A stretch of 5,000 bases of DNA from Candidatus Dadabacteria bacterium (GTDB lineage: Bacteria; Desulfobacterota_D; UBA1144; Nemesobacterales; UBA2774), in NCBI GenBank assembly GCA_003229065.1, contig QIHJ01000327.1, positions 1 to 5,000 of the forward strand. The letters run 5' to 3'. Shown here piece after piece: positions 1 through 4,735 of this stretch. Below the pieces are notes generated by a model. The model had not been told where the DNA came from and did not search any database. It saw only the letters and a program-made list of their open reading frames with translations. Position 1 is the first letter of the stretch, and each line of letters opens with the position of its first letter. A program made the position numbers and the translations under genes.

Positions 1-538
1 ACTGTTTTTTGTCAGGGGTTGATTTTCCTGTAACTATAAGCCCGTGCGTGCTCGTAGCTAAAAAGTTAGACAGAACGCGTGTGTTAGTAGATTCGGGCAG
101 CTCGCCTTGTTCCACTGCTCTGTCGAGACATTTTAGAAACGAGGACTGTATCTTATTCATTATCCCCTTTACCACTTCCGCTACCTCTTCATCGTGCGGG
201 GCAAGCTCTACGACGGTGTTGCTGATCAAACACCCCTTCGAGCGCCCGCCGGGCGGCGTGCTCACTATAACGTCAAAAAACTTCTTAATGTTACCGAGGG
301 GAGACCCCTCGCCCTCAAGCACCTTCAGCGTCCTGGAGGTCACCACCTCACCGTAGTATTCGACAGCCGTGAGAAACAGCTCATGCTTATCACCGAATGT
401 GTTGTAAATACTACCCCTCTGTATACCCATTCTGTGGACGAGATCGTCTATACTGGTCGCTTTATAGCCCTTTTCCCAGAACACGTCCATCGCCTTTGAC
501 AGGGTCTCATTTCTATCGAATTCGTACGGCCTTCCCAT
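1..538 (-). CDS. TetR/AcrR-family transcriptional regulator, 3' end cut by window edge
   Basis: Reading leftward from the ATG at 538-536, the frame stays open for 179 codons to the window edge, so perhaps only some 15 residues are missing from a family that is usually about 190-200 aa. The N-terminus is a classic TetR helix-turn-helix. It begins MGRPYEFDR, then has a helix ending FWEKGYKATSIDDLV and a recognition segment with RMGIQRGSIYNTFGDKHELF (about residues 33-52). The remaining helical part should be the ligand-binding and dimerisation domain; STPPGGRSKGCLISN (about residues 87-101) and THGLIVTGKS (near the end) resemble the C-terminal domain of AcrR-like members. Family knowledge says a dimeric repressor released by a small ligand; ligand and targets are unknown. 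No Shine-Dalgarno precedes the ATG, but a promoter ends 7 nt before it. A gene further left or the membrane protein behind it could be a target, but this is only inference. Confidence 0.88.
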   Translation of the reverse strand, partial: MGRPYEFDRNETLSKAMDVFWEKGYKATSIDDLVHRMGIQRGSIYNTFGDKHELFLTAVEYYGEVVTSRTLKVLEGEGSPLGNIKKFFDVIVSTPPGGRSKGCLISNTVVELAPHDEEVAEVVKGIMNKIQSSFLKCLDRAVEQGELPESTNTRVLSNFLATSTHGLIVTGKSTPDKKQ

Positions 539-545
539 ATTGGAT

Positions 546-574
546 AAGATACACAATTTTGAACATTCAGTCAA
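546..574 (-). promoter_or_regulatory. sigma70-like promoter of the TetR-family gene, with a small dyad in its spacer
   Basis: On the minus strand TTGACT (574-569, 5/6 to the -35 consensus) and TATCTT (551-546, 4/6 to the -10 consensus) are 17 bp apart, the optimal spacing. Only 7 nt lie between the -10 box and the ATG, so the transcript would start at or next to the start codon. A short dyad, TGAATGTTCA (569-560; TGAA and TTCA arms, 2-nt centre), overlaps the last base of the -35 box and the upstream spacer, where a TetR-type repressor could block its own promoter. The promoter is a sequence match; autoregulation is inference. Confidence 0.5.
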
Positions 575-608
575 CAATAAATGTTGCTATCTAGGTTCTT
601 GAGATTTC

Positions 609-1622
609 TTAAGAAGGGGTATTTAAGGGTTTTAGATCGAGTGGTTTTGCCACTTCGGGCTTGCTCACCTTCCAGATCCACCCGTCGTAAATGAAGTGGA
701 GGAAAGAAGAGCCCGTTATATATAGTCCCAGGACGTAATTGTTGATGTTTATGCCGGCAATGCTGATTCCGGCCAGCAGCACAGTGAATATCCCCGCGTA
801 TAGCCACTGTTTTTTAGTAACTCTCGAAAAAAGACTCCCCGTGTCGGGCCTTTTTTTATACTTTGAGTTAACGAACAGGTTCACGAACGCTATATACTCG
901 ATTGCGTGTGAAAACCCGAATACCAAAAAACCGATTATGAGTGATTGAAAGAACGTTGCGTAAAGTAGTAAGACTGACAGTACGAATATGTTCTTCGGCA
1001 GGCTTATTTTGTCCCAGCTCTTTAGCTCCACATATATGTAAACGACAGTAAAAGCTATAGCCACAGCCAGGGCGACATAGGATATCATTGTAAATATGTG
1101 GAAATAATCCCCCAGGAACTTAATCAGGGTCCGCCCTTCGTGGTAGTCTTTCAAGAGTTCCCTGTTCCTTTCTCCGAGCGCAAAGAACAGGAAAACGAAC
1201 CACGAATATATAATCCCCTTATCCAGCCATGCATAGCCGTAATCAGCCTTTCTCGAATAAATTCTGGTAAGACCATACTTCTGGGCTATAGTGTGGTACA
1301 TAGTCCACACAATCGAGACCGCAAGCAGAATATAAAAAATATCAAGCTTATAGAATACGACTGCGATAATTAAAAAGGCAACGGGGAGCAGTATATAAGC
1401 CCTTTTTCGCTTCTGAAACTCCTCTTTCTGCCCGTAAACCAGGGCGAACGTATAGTGTCGGTGTACGAAGCTCGTTACAGCGACGATTATTAAAATTGTG
1501 GCAAAGTAATTCTCGAACATTACGAAAGCGAGGTATACGGCTACCCAGCCGAAGTTTAAATATATCAGATCGAATTTAGGGTCTTTGATCCAGAGGGTTT
1601 TGGGTTGCGCTATAGTGCTCAT
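609..1622 (-). CDS. polytopic membrane protein of unknown function with conserved-looking intramembrane histidines
   Basis: I do not recognise a named family. The 337-aa product (start at 1622) has about nine or ten hydrophobic segments, roughly at residues 19-36, 39-55, 76-91, 94-110, 134-149, 171-198, 211-230, 231-250, 272-290 and 295-311. Histidines sit in or at the ends of these: HRH at 54-56, YHTIAQKYG around H110, SHAIEY around H239 and FLHFIYDGW around H309. Such spacing recalls membrane metalloenzymes (Brp/Blh-type carotenoid oxygenases, membrane di-iron oxygenases), but this is resemblance only, not assignment. The frame can be extended 23 codons to an ATG at 1691. I prefer 1622 because a TATAAT lies just before it, the extra 23 residues look non-conserved and contain no membrane segment, and the extension would place the 1654-1677 dyad inside coding sequence. 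Neither start has a Shine-Dalgarno. The next gene downstream on this strand is the TetR regulator, 70 nt away. Confidence 0.8.
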   Translation of the reverse strand: MSTIAQPKTLWIKDPKFDLIYLNFGWVAVYLAFVMFENYFATILIIVAVTSFVHRHYTFALVYGQKEEFQKRKRAYILLPVAFLIIAVVFYKLDIFYILLAVSIVWTMYHTIAQKYGLTRIYSRKADYGYAWLDKGIIYSWFVFLFFALGERNRELLKDYHEGRTLIKFLGDYFHIFTMISYVALAVAIAFTVVYIYVELKSWDKISLPKNIFVLSVLLLYATFFQSLIIGFLVFGFSHAIEYIAFVNLFVNSKYKKRPDTGSLFSRVTKKQWLYAGIFTVLLAGISIAGININNYVLGLYITGSSFLHFIYDGWIWKVSKPEVAKPLDLKPLNTPS

Positions 1623-1634
1623 GTTCGGACTGTT

Positions 1635-1640
1635 ATTATA
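1635..1640 (-). promoter_or_regulatory. consensus -10 box for the unknown membrane protein gene
   Basis: TATAAT reads perfectly on the minus strand, 12 nt before the ATG at 1622, which predicts a start of transcription near 1628 and a leader of about 6 nt. No good -35 hexamer sits 16-18 bp upstream and there is no TGn extension, so the promoter may depend on an activator. The dyad at 1654-1677 lies where such a protein could bind. Confidence 0.4.
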
Positions 1641-1653
1641 AGGAAACAGCTTA

Positions 1654-1677
1654 ATTGGGTAGTCTCGCTTACCCAAT
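1654..1677. promoter_or_regulatory. perfect 8-bp inverted repeat, candidate operator
   Basis: ATTGGGTA (1654-1661) and TACCCAAT (1670-1677) are exact reverse complements separated by 8 nt. The centre-to-centre distance of the arms is 16 bp, so a homodimer would contact nearly the same face of the helix about one and a half turns apart. The site spans approximately -27 to -50 relative to the predicted start at 1628, the zone of the missing -35 box. It could be an operator for a repressor or activator; the neighbouring TetR protein is one candidate. A transcript hairpin is possible only if transcription begins further upstream. Confidence 0.45.
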
Positions 1678-1729
1678 ACTATGTATATCATAAAATCAAA
1701 ACAGTCGCAAAATACATATCTATTTTCCT

Positions 1730-1746
1730 TCCCCCTTGGCGGGGGA
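1730..1746. repeat. short GC hairpin, TCCCCC/GGGGGA
   Basis: TCCCCC (1730-1735) pairs with GGGGGA (1741-1746) around a TTGGC loop. Neither strand continues into a T-run, so it is not an intrinsic terminator. It resembles the small GC palindromes dispersed in intergenic DNA of many bacteria; a genome count would be needed to call it a family. Confidence 0.4.
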
Positions 1747-1845
1747 CTGTTTCGAGTGAACGAGCAACAGGTCTACTTGGAACAAAGCTGATAGAGTTAT
1801 TCTAGTACTGGACAGAACTTGCAGAAACCAAATTAATTAGGATGG

Positions 1846-1886
1846 GAGTGATACAATCTCGCAATTACAAGCAGAGTGCCACAATC
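1846..1886. repeat. imperfect 13-bp direct repeat pair flanking a CGCAATTAC core
   Basis: GAGTGATACAATC (1846-1858) and GAGTGCCACAATC (1874-1886) agree at 11 of 13 positions, 28 bp apart. Between them CTCGCAATTAC (1858-1868) resembles the widely dispersed intergenic motif that contains GTCATTGCGAG on the opposite strand. I read it as a decayed REP-like element; the resemblance is from memory, not from a search. Confidence 0.35.
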
Positions 1887-1931
1887 CCCTCCAATCTTGG
1901 CATCTAAACAAACCCGCGCATCCTGAGGCTC

Positions 1932-1974
1932 TCACCTGTCGCGGCGTAGCCTTGTGCGAAGCTGGGAAGGGTGA
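1932..1974. repeat. nested fold-back element, possibly a relic of a dispersed palindrome
   Basis: An outer stem TCACC (1932-1936) / GGTGA (1970-1974) encloses TCGC (1939-1942) / GCGA (1956-1959), which in turn encloses GGC (1943-1945) / GCC (1949-1951) with a GTA loop. The structure is bulged and imperfect. It is not followed by a T-run on either strand. Likely a dispersed intergenic palindrome; a small structured RNA is less likely because no promoter points into it. Confidence 0.3.
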
Positions 1975-2041
1975 CACAACTAATCACCTGAGCTCCCAAT
2001 CAAATAATCATGTATAATCAGTAGTTAAGGACATATGTATA

Positions 2042-2047
2042 TATAAC
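2042..2047 (+). promoter_or_regulatory. -10-like box close to the VanZ-like start codon
   Basis: TATAAC (5/6 to consensus) ends 8 nt before the ATG at 2056, implying a leader of about 2 nt, consistent with the absence of any Shine-Dalgarno sequence. No -35 hexamer stands at 16-18 bp. A competing consensus TATAAT lies at 2013-2018 and would give a leader of about 31 nt, also without a good -35. Which one is used cannot be decided from sequence. Confidence 0.3.
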
Positions 2048-2055
2048 TGTCGAAT

Positions 2056-2460
2056 ATGCTCAAATTAATTTCAGCCTCTTATCTCATAGCGCTCATTCTT
2101 CTAAGCCTCATTCCGGTCTCGGGCATTGAAGCCCCGGGCAATTCCGATAAAATCGCTCATTTCATAGCCTACTGTGGTTTGGGAATATTTGCTTATTTTA
2201 TCGCACGTTCTTTCAATATGAGGTTTTACCTTTTTGTATTAGTGATCGCGATAGGAGTCCTGCTTGAAGGCATGCAGCTTGTTATACCCGGCAGGAGCTT
2301 CTCTTATTTAGATATATTGGCTAACGCCTCGGGCACACTGTTCGGCTTCGGTTTGTCCTGGATGTTCAAGGCAAGCACGGAAACGCCCAGATTCGGTGGC
2401 TGCGGCAGTCCTCGCACGACCGTACCTGTTAAACATAGAGAAGAGAAAGAACGCAACTAA
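2056..2460 (+). CDS. VanZ-like family membrane protein
   Basis: The 134-aa protein carries the whole VanZ-like signature. A first membrane helix ends in LSLIP (residues 16-20), followed by SDKIAHFIAY (30-39), a middle helix (about 57-70), then EGMQ (71-74), the loop PGRSFSYLDILAN (78-90) and ASGTLFGFGLSW (91-102) as last helix. The D31, H35, E71, Q74, R80, D86 and N90 positions are those most constant in the family. VanZ of enterococci gives low-level teicoplanin resistance, but most chromosomal relatives have no known role and should not be read as resistance genes. The ATG at 2056 gives a normal family N-terminus; it has no Shine-Dalgarno. After the last helix there is a polar 32-residue tail, rich in R, K and E, that is not part of the usual domain. 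The next gene is 122 nt downstream, so co-transcription is possible but not shown. Confidence 0.88.
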   Translation: MLKLISASYLIALILLSLIPVSGIEAPGNSDKIAHFIAYCGLGIFAYFIARSFNMRFYLFVLVIAIGVLLEGMQLVIPGRSFSYLDILANASGTLFGFGLSWMFKASTETPRFGGCGSPRTTVPVKHREEKERN

Positions 2461-2535
2461 GCCTATATTACGTTTTTGACTTTCCCGCCGAATATACTTG
2501 TATAGCTAAGAAAATTGGTAGAAAATAAACCATAT

Positions 2536-2565
2536 CAAAATTCTGAATTCCAAAATTCTGAATTC
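2536..2565. repeat. perfect 15-bp tandem duplication with two odd palindromes upstream of the beta-CASP gene
   Basis: CAAAATTCTGAATTC occurs twice head to tail (2536-2550 and 2551-2565) without mismatch. Each unit contains the palindrome AATTCTGAATT (2539-2549 and 2554-2564), so two identical dyads lie 15 bp apart. The second ends 7 bases before the Shine-Dalgarno site. It may be a paired operator or simply a replication-slippage duplication. A weak promoter candidate upstream is TTGACT (2476-2481) with TATAGC (2501-2506), at an unfavourable 19-bp spacing; a further dyad, TATACTTGTATA, lies at 2493-2504. Confidence 0.6.
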
Positions 2566-2570
2566 AAAGT

Positions 2571-2576
2571 AGAGGT
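2571..2576 (+). promoter_or_regulatory. ribosome binding site of the beta-CASP gene
   Basis: AGAGGT sits 6 nt before the ATG at 2583. This supports that start codon and contrasts with the two genes to the left on the minus strand and with the VanZ-like gene, which have no such site. Confidence 0.6.
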
Positions 2577-2582
2577 CATCGA

Positions 2583-3992
2583 ATGGAGATAAAGTTTTGC
2601 GGCGCGGCTCGTACTGTAACCGGCAGCTGCCACCTGCTTACGCTTGATGACGGTTTCAAGATACTACTTGACTGCGGGCTCTACCAGGGAAGAGACGAGG
2701 AGTTTCTAGATTTTAACGCACAGTGGATATTCGACCCTGGCGACATAGACTGCATGGTCCTTTCGCACGCCCACATAGACCACTGTGGACGCATCCCTAG
2801 ATTTGTGAAGGACGGTTACAAGGGAGGAATTATATCCACGAGCGCAACCAGGGACCTATCTGCCGTGATGCTTATAGACAGCGCCAAAATTCAGGAAAGT
2901 GACGCCTACTACCAAAACAAAAGAAGAAAGAAAAGGGGGCTTCCCCAGGACGTAAAGCCCCTCTATACGAATGAGGACGCGTATAACGCACTTTCACGGT
3001 TTGTCGGCATAAGCTACGGCTCCTGGCACCCGCTGAAGCCCGGCGTTAGTGTTATGTTTAAAGACAGCGGACACATATTCGGCAGCGCAAGTGTTACGCT
3101 CAGGATCGAGCAGAATGGCAAAGAACCTGTGTATTTTGGTTTCTCGGGAGACATTGGCAGGCCCGCCCGCCCGATACTCAAGGACCCCCAGCCAATGGAA
3201 AACCTCGACTATCTAATCTGCGAGTCCACATACGGGGGCAAAAAACACAACCAGCTTCCCCAGGACGTCGAGGATTTACTCTCCATCATAACGGAAACGT
3301 GCATAAATAATAAAGGAAAATTGATAATCCCCGCTTTCAGTGTCGGCAGGACCCAGGAGCTGGTTCATACCCTGGACAAGCTCGAGACCGAGGGCAGGCT
3401 GCCCACTGTGCCGGTATTCGTTGACAGCCCGATGGCTGTAAATGCGACCGAGGTTTTCAGGCTCCACCCCGAGTGTTTTGACCGTGACATTCTGGATTAT
3501 ATGCTGGACGACCCTAACCCCTTCCGCTTTAACGACCTCAAATACATTAAACGTACCGAGGATTCAAAGAAGCTCAATTACCTTGAGGGCCCGGCCATTA
3601 TTATCAGCGCCTCGGGTATGATGACCGGAGGCCGCATTCTCCACCACCTTCTAAATCACATAGAGGATAAGAAAAACACGGTGCTCATAGTGGGTTTCTG
3701 CGCCCCTCACACCCTGGGCGCCAAGATCAGGAACGGGGAAAAGAAAATCAGGATATTCGGTCAGGAGCGCCGCGTAAGAGCCAAGGTTAAGATTATGGAC
3801 TCCTACAGCGCGCACGGCGATGAGCCCGAGATGCTCGAATATCTCTCAAATCTTTCGAGGGATAAGCTTAAATGTATATATCTTGTCCACGGCGATCTCG
3901 ACCGTCAGGAAAAATTCCGCTCCGCGCTCAAAAAAGAGGGTTTTAAAGACATACAAATTCCCGAGCTCGGCGATAAATACGAGCTCGAGTAA
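2583..3992 (+). CDS. metallo-beta-lactamase / beta-CASP family ribonuclease
   Basis: The 469-aa product is a full-length single-domain MBL/beta-CASP nuclease with the domain order MBL, inserted beta-CASP cap, MBL, RMMBL tail. Metal-site motifs are SHAHIDHCG (61-69; H62, H64, D66, H67), SGHIFGSA (162-169; H164), FSGDIGR (187-193; D190) and VHGD (435-438; H436). The beta-CASP motifs are ESTYGG (214-219, motif A acid), IPAFSVGRTQEL (249-260), GMMTGGRILHHL (345-356, motif B His) and SYSAHGDE (408-415, motif C His). Known relatives such as Thermus TTHA0252 are zinc-dependent RNases acting in cytoplasmic RNA decay; a similar role here is inferred. No extra KH domain or RNase J-type C-terminal domain is present, so it is not RNase J. 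The start has a Shine-Dalgarno and a conserved-looking N-terminus (MEIKFCGAARTVTGSCHLL). All catalytic residues are intact. Confidence 0.95.
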   Translation: MEIKFCGAARTVTGSCHLLTLDDGFKILLDCGLYQGRDEEFLDFNAQWIFDPGDIDCMVLSHAHIDHCGRIPRFVKDGYKGGIISTSATRDLSAVMLIDSAKIQESDAYYQNKRRKKRGLPQDVKPLYTNEDAYNALSRFVGISYGSWHPLKPGVSVMFKDSGHIFGSASVTLRIEQNGKEPVYFGFSGDIGRPARPILKDPQPMENLDYLICESTYGGKKHNQLPQDVEDLLSIITETCINNKGKLIIPAFSVGRTQELVHTLDKLETEGRLPTVPVFVDSPMAVNATEVFRLHPECFDRDILDYMLDDPNPFRFNDLKYIKRTEDSKKLNYLEGPAIIISASGMMTGGRILHHLLNHIEDKKNTVLIVGFCAPHTLGAKIRNGEKKIRIFGQERRVRAKVKIMDSYSAHGDEPEMLEYLSNLSRDKLKCIYLVHGDLDRQEKFRSALKKEGFKDIQIPELGDKYELE

Positions 3993-4008
3993 ATAATCGA
4001 AGTCCCGA

Positions 4009-4053
4009 GCATATATACGATAGAGAGAAATTCTCTAATATGCTTTATTTCAT
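4009..4053 (+). terminator. terminator-like hairpin behind the beta-CASP gene
   Basis: GCATAT (4009-4014) pairs with ATATGC (4038-4043) and TAGAG (4021-4025) with CTCTA (4033-4037), giving 11 pairs with a 6-nt left bulge and a 7-nt loop. An alternative inner stem AGAGAA/TTCTCT (4024-4036) also exists. The hairpin is followed by TTTATTTCATT. It begins 16 nt after the stop codon. It is AT-rich and bulged, so termination would be weak to moderate. Confidence 0.4.
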
Positions 4054-4063
4054 TAAGCCCCTG

Positions 4064-4092
4064 TTCCAATTCCCCCGATATTAGTCTATAAT
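4064..4092 (+). promoter_or_regulatory. promoter of the pentapeptide-repeat gene
   Basis: A perfect TATAAT (4087-4092) has TTCCAA (4064-4069, 3/6 to consensus) 17 bp upstream. Transcription would begin near 4099, giving a leader of about 41 nt. The palindrome ACTTTAAAGT (4101-4110) lies just after the predicted start point and could be a regulator site. Confidence 0.45.
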
Positions 4093-4107
4093 ATAGCTTC
4101 ACTTTAA

Positions 4108-4131
4108 AGTCTCGATGGGAGACTGTAGGAG
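4108..4131 (+). promoter_or_regulatory. leader hairpin and Shine-Dalgarno of the pentapeptide-repeat gene
   Basis: AGTCTC (4108-4113) pairs with GAGACT (4119-4124) around GATGG, and only two bases later AGGAG (4127-4131) forms a good Shine-Dalgarno 8 nt before the ATG at 4140. A stem this close to the ribosome site could protect the 5' end or modulate translation. The Shine-Dalgarno is solid; the regulatory role of the stem is inference. Confidence 0.5.
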
Positions 4132-4139
4132 AAAAGTTA

Positions 4140-4691
4140 ATGAGCGCAGTCAAATACTCGCTCTTGGTATTATTGTCATTTCTATTCCTTTGCCCTTATG
4201 CTTATTCTGAGGAAGGAGATATTGGTACGGATATCGGGGTTCAGCAAGAGCATATTGAAGAGCCGTCTGAAGAAGGCGCAGAACAGGCTAACACGGTTCA
4301 TGACGGTGAGGTATACAAGAGCCACGACTTCATAGGGGTCAATTTCTCAGGTCACAGCTTCATAGACGCTAAATTCTATGCTGTAGATTTTGAGTTCTCA
4401 GATCTGTCGAAGGCCGACTTTACCGGCGCCAAGTTCAACGGCGTCGACTTCACGGATGTAAATCTCGAAGGCGCCTGCTTTATAAACTCCAAGCTAAACG
4501 GCGTCGATTTTGAGCGCGTCAATCTAAAAGGGGCCATTTTTACAGGTGCCAGAAAGGTCGGCACAGAGTTCCTCAATTCAAACGAGTCAGAGATAATTTG
4601 GGATGGGCCCATCGAGTGTCCCAATAAAGATACGCCCGATAAAACCGCTGAGAGTGAAGATACAGATAAAGTCTCAAAGGTATACAAATAG
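4140..4691 (+). CDS. exported pentapeptide-repeat protein
   Basis: The 183-aa precursor starts with a Sec signal peptide: a short basic N-terminus (MSAVKYS), a hydrophobic core at about 7-20 and an AYS/EE cleavage site after residue 23. No lipobox is present. A polar acidic linker (24-56) follows. From 62 to 146 there are 17 consecutive pentapeptides, 16 with F or L at the centre (HDFIG, VNFSG, ... ADFTG, AKFNG, VDFTD, VNLEG); only ARKVG deviates. This predicts a right-handed quadrilateral beta-helix of about four coils. The tail (147-183) is polar and ends in charged residues. Beta-helices of this type are usually binding or scaffold modules; those mimicking DNA (Qnr, MfpA) are cytoplasmic, so an exported one is unlikely to act on gyrase. 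The function is unknown. It has its own promoter and a good Shine-Dalgarno, and converges on the murein endopeptidase gene with 29 nt between stops. Confidence 0.88.
   Translation: MSAVKYSLLVLLSFLFLCPYAYSEEGDIGTDIGVQQEHIEEPSEEGAEQANTVHDGEVYKSHDFIGVNFSGHSFIDAKFYAVDFEFSDLSKADFTGAKFNGVDFTDVNLEGACFINSKLNGVDFERVNLKGAIFTGARKVGTEFLNSNESEIIWDGPIECPNKDTPDKTAESEDTDKVSKVYK
4368..4547 (+). repeat. three successive 20-residue coils in the pentapeptide-repeat gene
   Basis: Residues 77-96, 97-116 and 117-136 align as three four-pentapeptide units beginning AKFYAVDF, AKFNGVDF and SKLNGVDF. Units two and three share 12 of 20 residues and about 65 percent of their bases, which points to growth of the beta-helix by duplication of a whole coil (60 bp). 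A decayed fourth unit (ARKVGTEFLN) begins at residue 137. Confidence 0.6.
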
Positions 4692-4705
4692 GCTAAAGCC
4701 GACTA

Positions 4706-4735
4706 TCAATACTGCCCGTTTCAATACTGCCCGTT
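4706..4735. repeat. perfect 15-bp tandem duplication spanning the stop codon of the M74 gene
   Basis: TCAATACTGCCCGTT occurs twice without mismatch (4706-4720 and 4721-4735). On the minus strand each copy reads AAC GGG CAG TAT TGA, so the last four codons and the stop codon of the endopeptidase gene are duplicated in frame, followed by TAG. The pair is also flanked by the direct repeat GACTATC (4701-4707 and 4736-4742), overlapping its left end. Confidence 0.7.

Larger units (their letters stand above)
1623..2055. other. divergent non-coding region
   Basis: This 433-base stretch separates the minus-strand membrane protein gene from the plus-strand VanZ-like gene. No frame in it looks like protein: the only open stretch (plus strand, to about 1805) overlaps the membrane gene antisense and has no family resemblance. 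No tRNA-like fold or consensus was seen. It holds the promoter elements of both flanking genes and, between 1730 and 1974, a cluster of inverted and direct repeats listed separately. Confidence 0.7.

Noticed and set aside
9..594. Plus-strand open frames opposite the TetR gene
   Set aside because: They run antisense to a frame with a clear TetR helix-turn-helix and show no family features of their own.
1730..1746. GC hairpin as an intrinsic terminator
   Set aside because: No T-run follows on either strand and no gene ends nearby.
1605..1805. Plus-strand frame of 66 codons across the divergent region
   Set aside because: It overlaps the membrane protein gene antisense, has no Shine-Dalgarno and no recognisable motif, and crosses the GC hairpin.
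2056..2460. VanZ-like gene as a glycopeptide resistance determinant
   Set aside because: No vanR, vanS, vanH, vanA or vanX neighbours are present; most chromosomal VanZ-like proteins are unrelated to resistance.
4428..4547. Repeat in the pentapeptide gene as a possible CRISPR or mobile repeat
   Set aside because: The similarity follows codon frame and pentapeptide spacing, so it is protein repeat architecture, not a DNA element.
4376..4687. Minus-strand frame of 103 codons inside the pentapeptide gene
   Set aside because: Its periodic sequence is the antisense echo of the five-residue repeats on the plus strand.
4691..4700. GGCTAAAGCC as a terminator between convergent genes
   Set aside because: The stem is only 3-4 bp with a tiny loop and no T-run on either strand.
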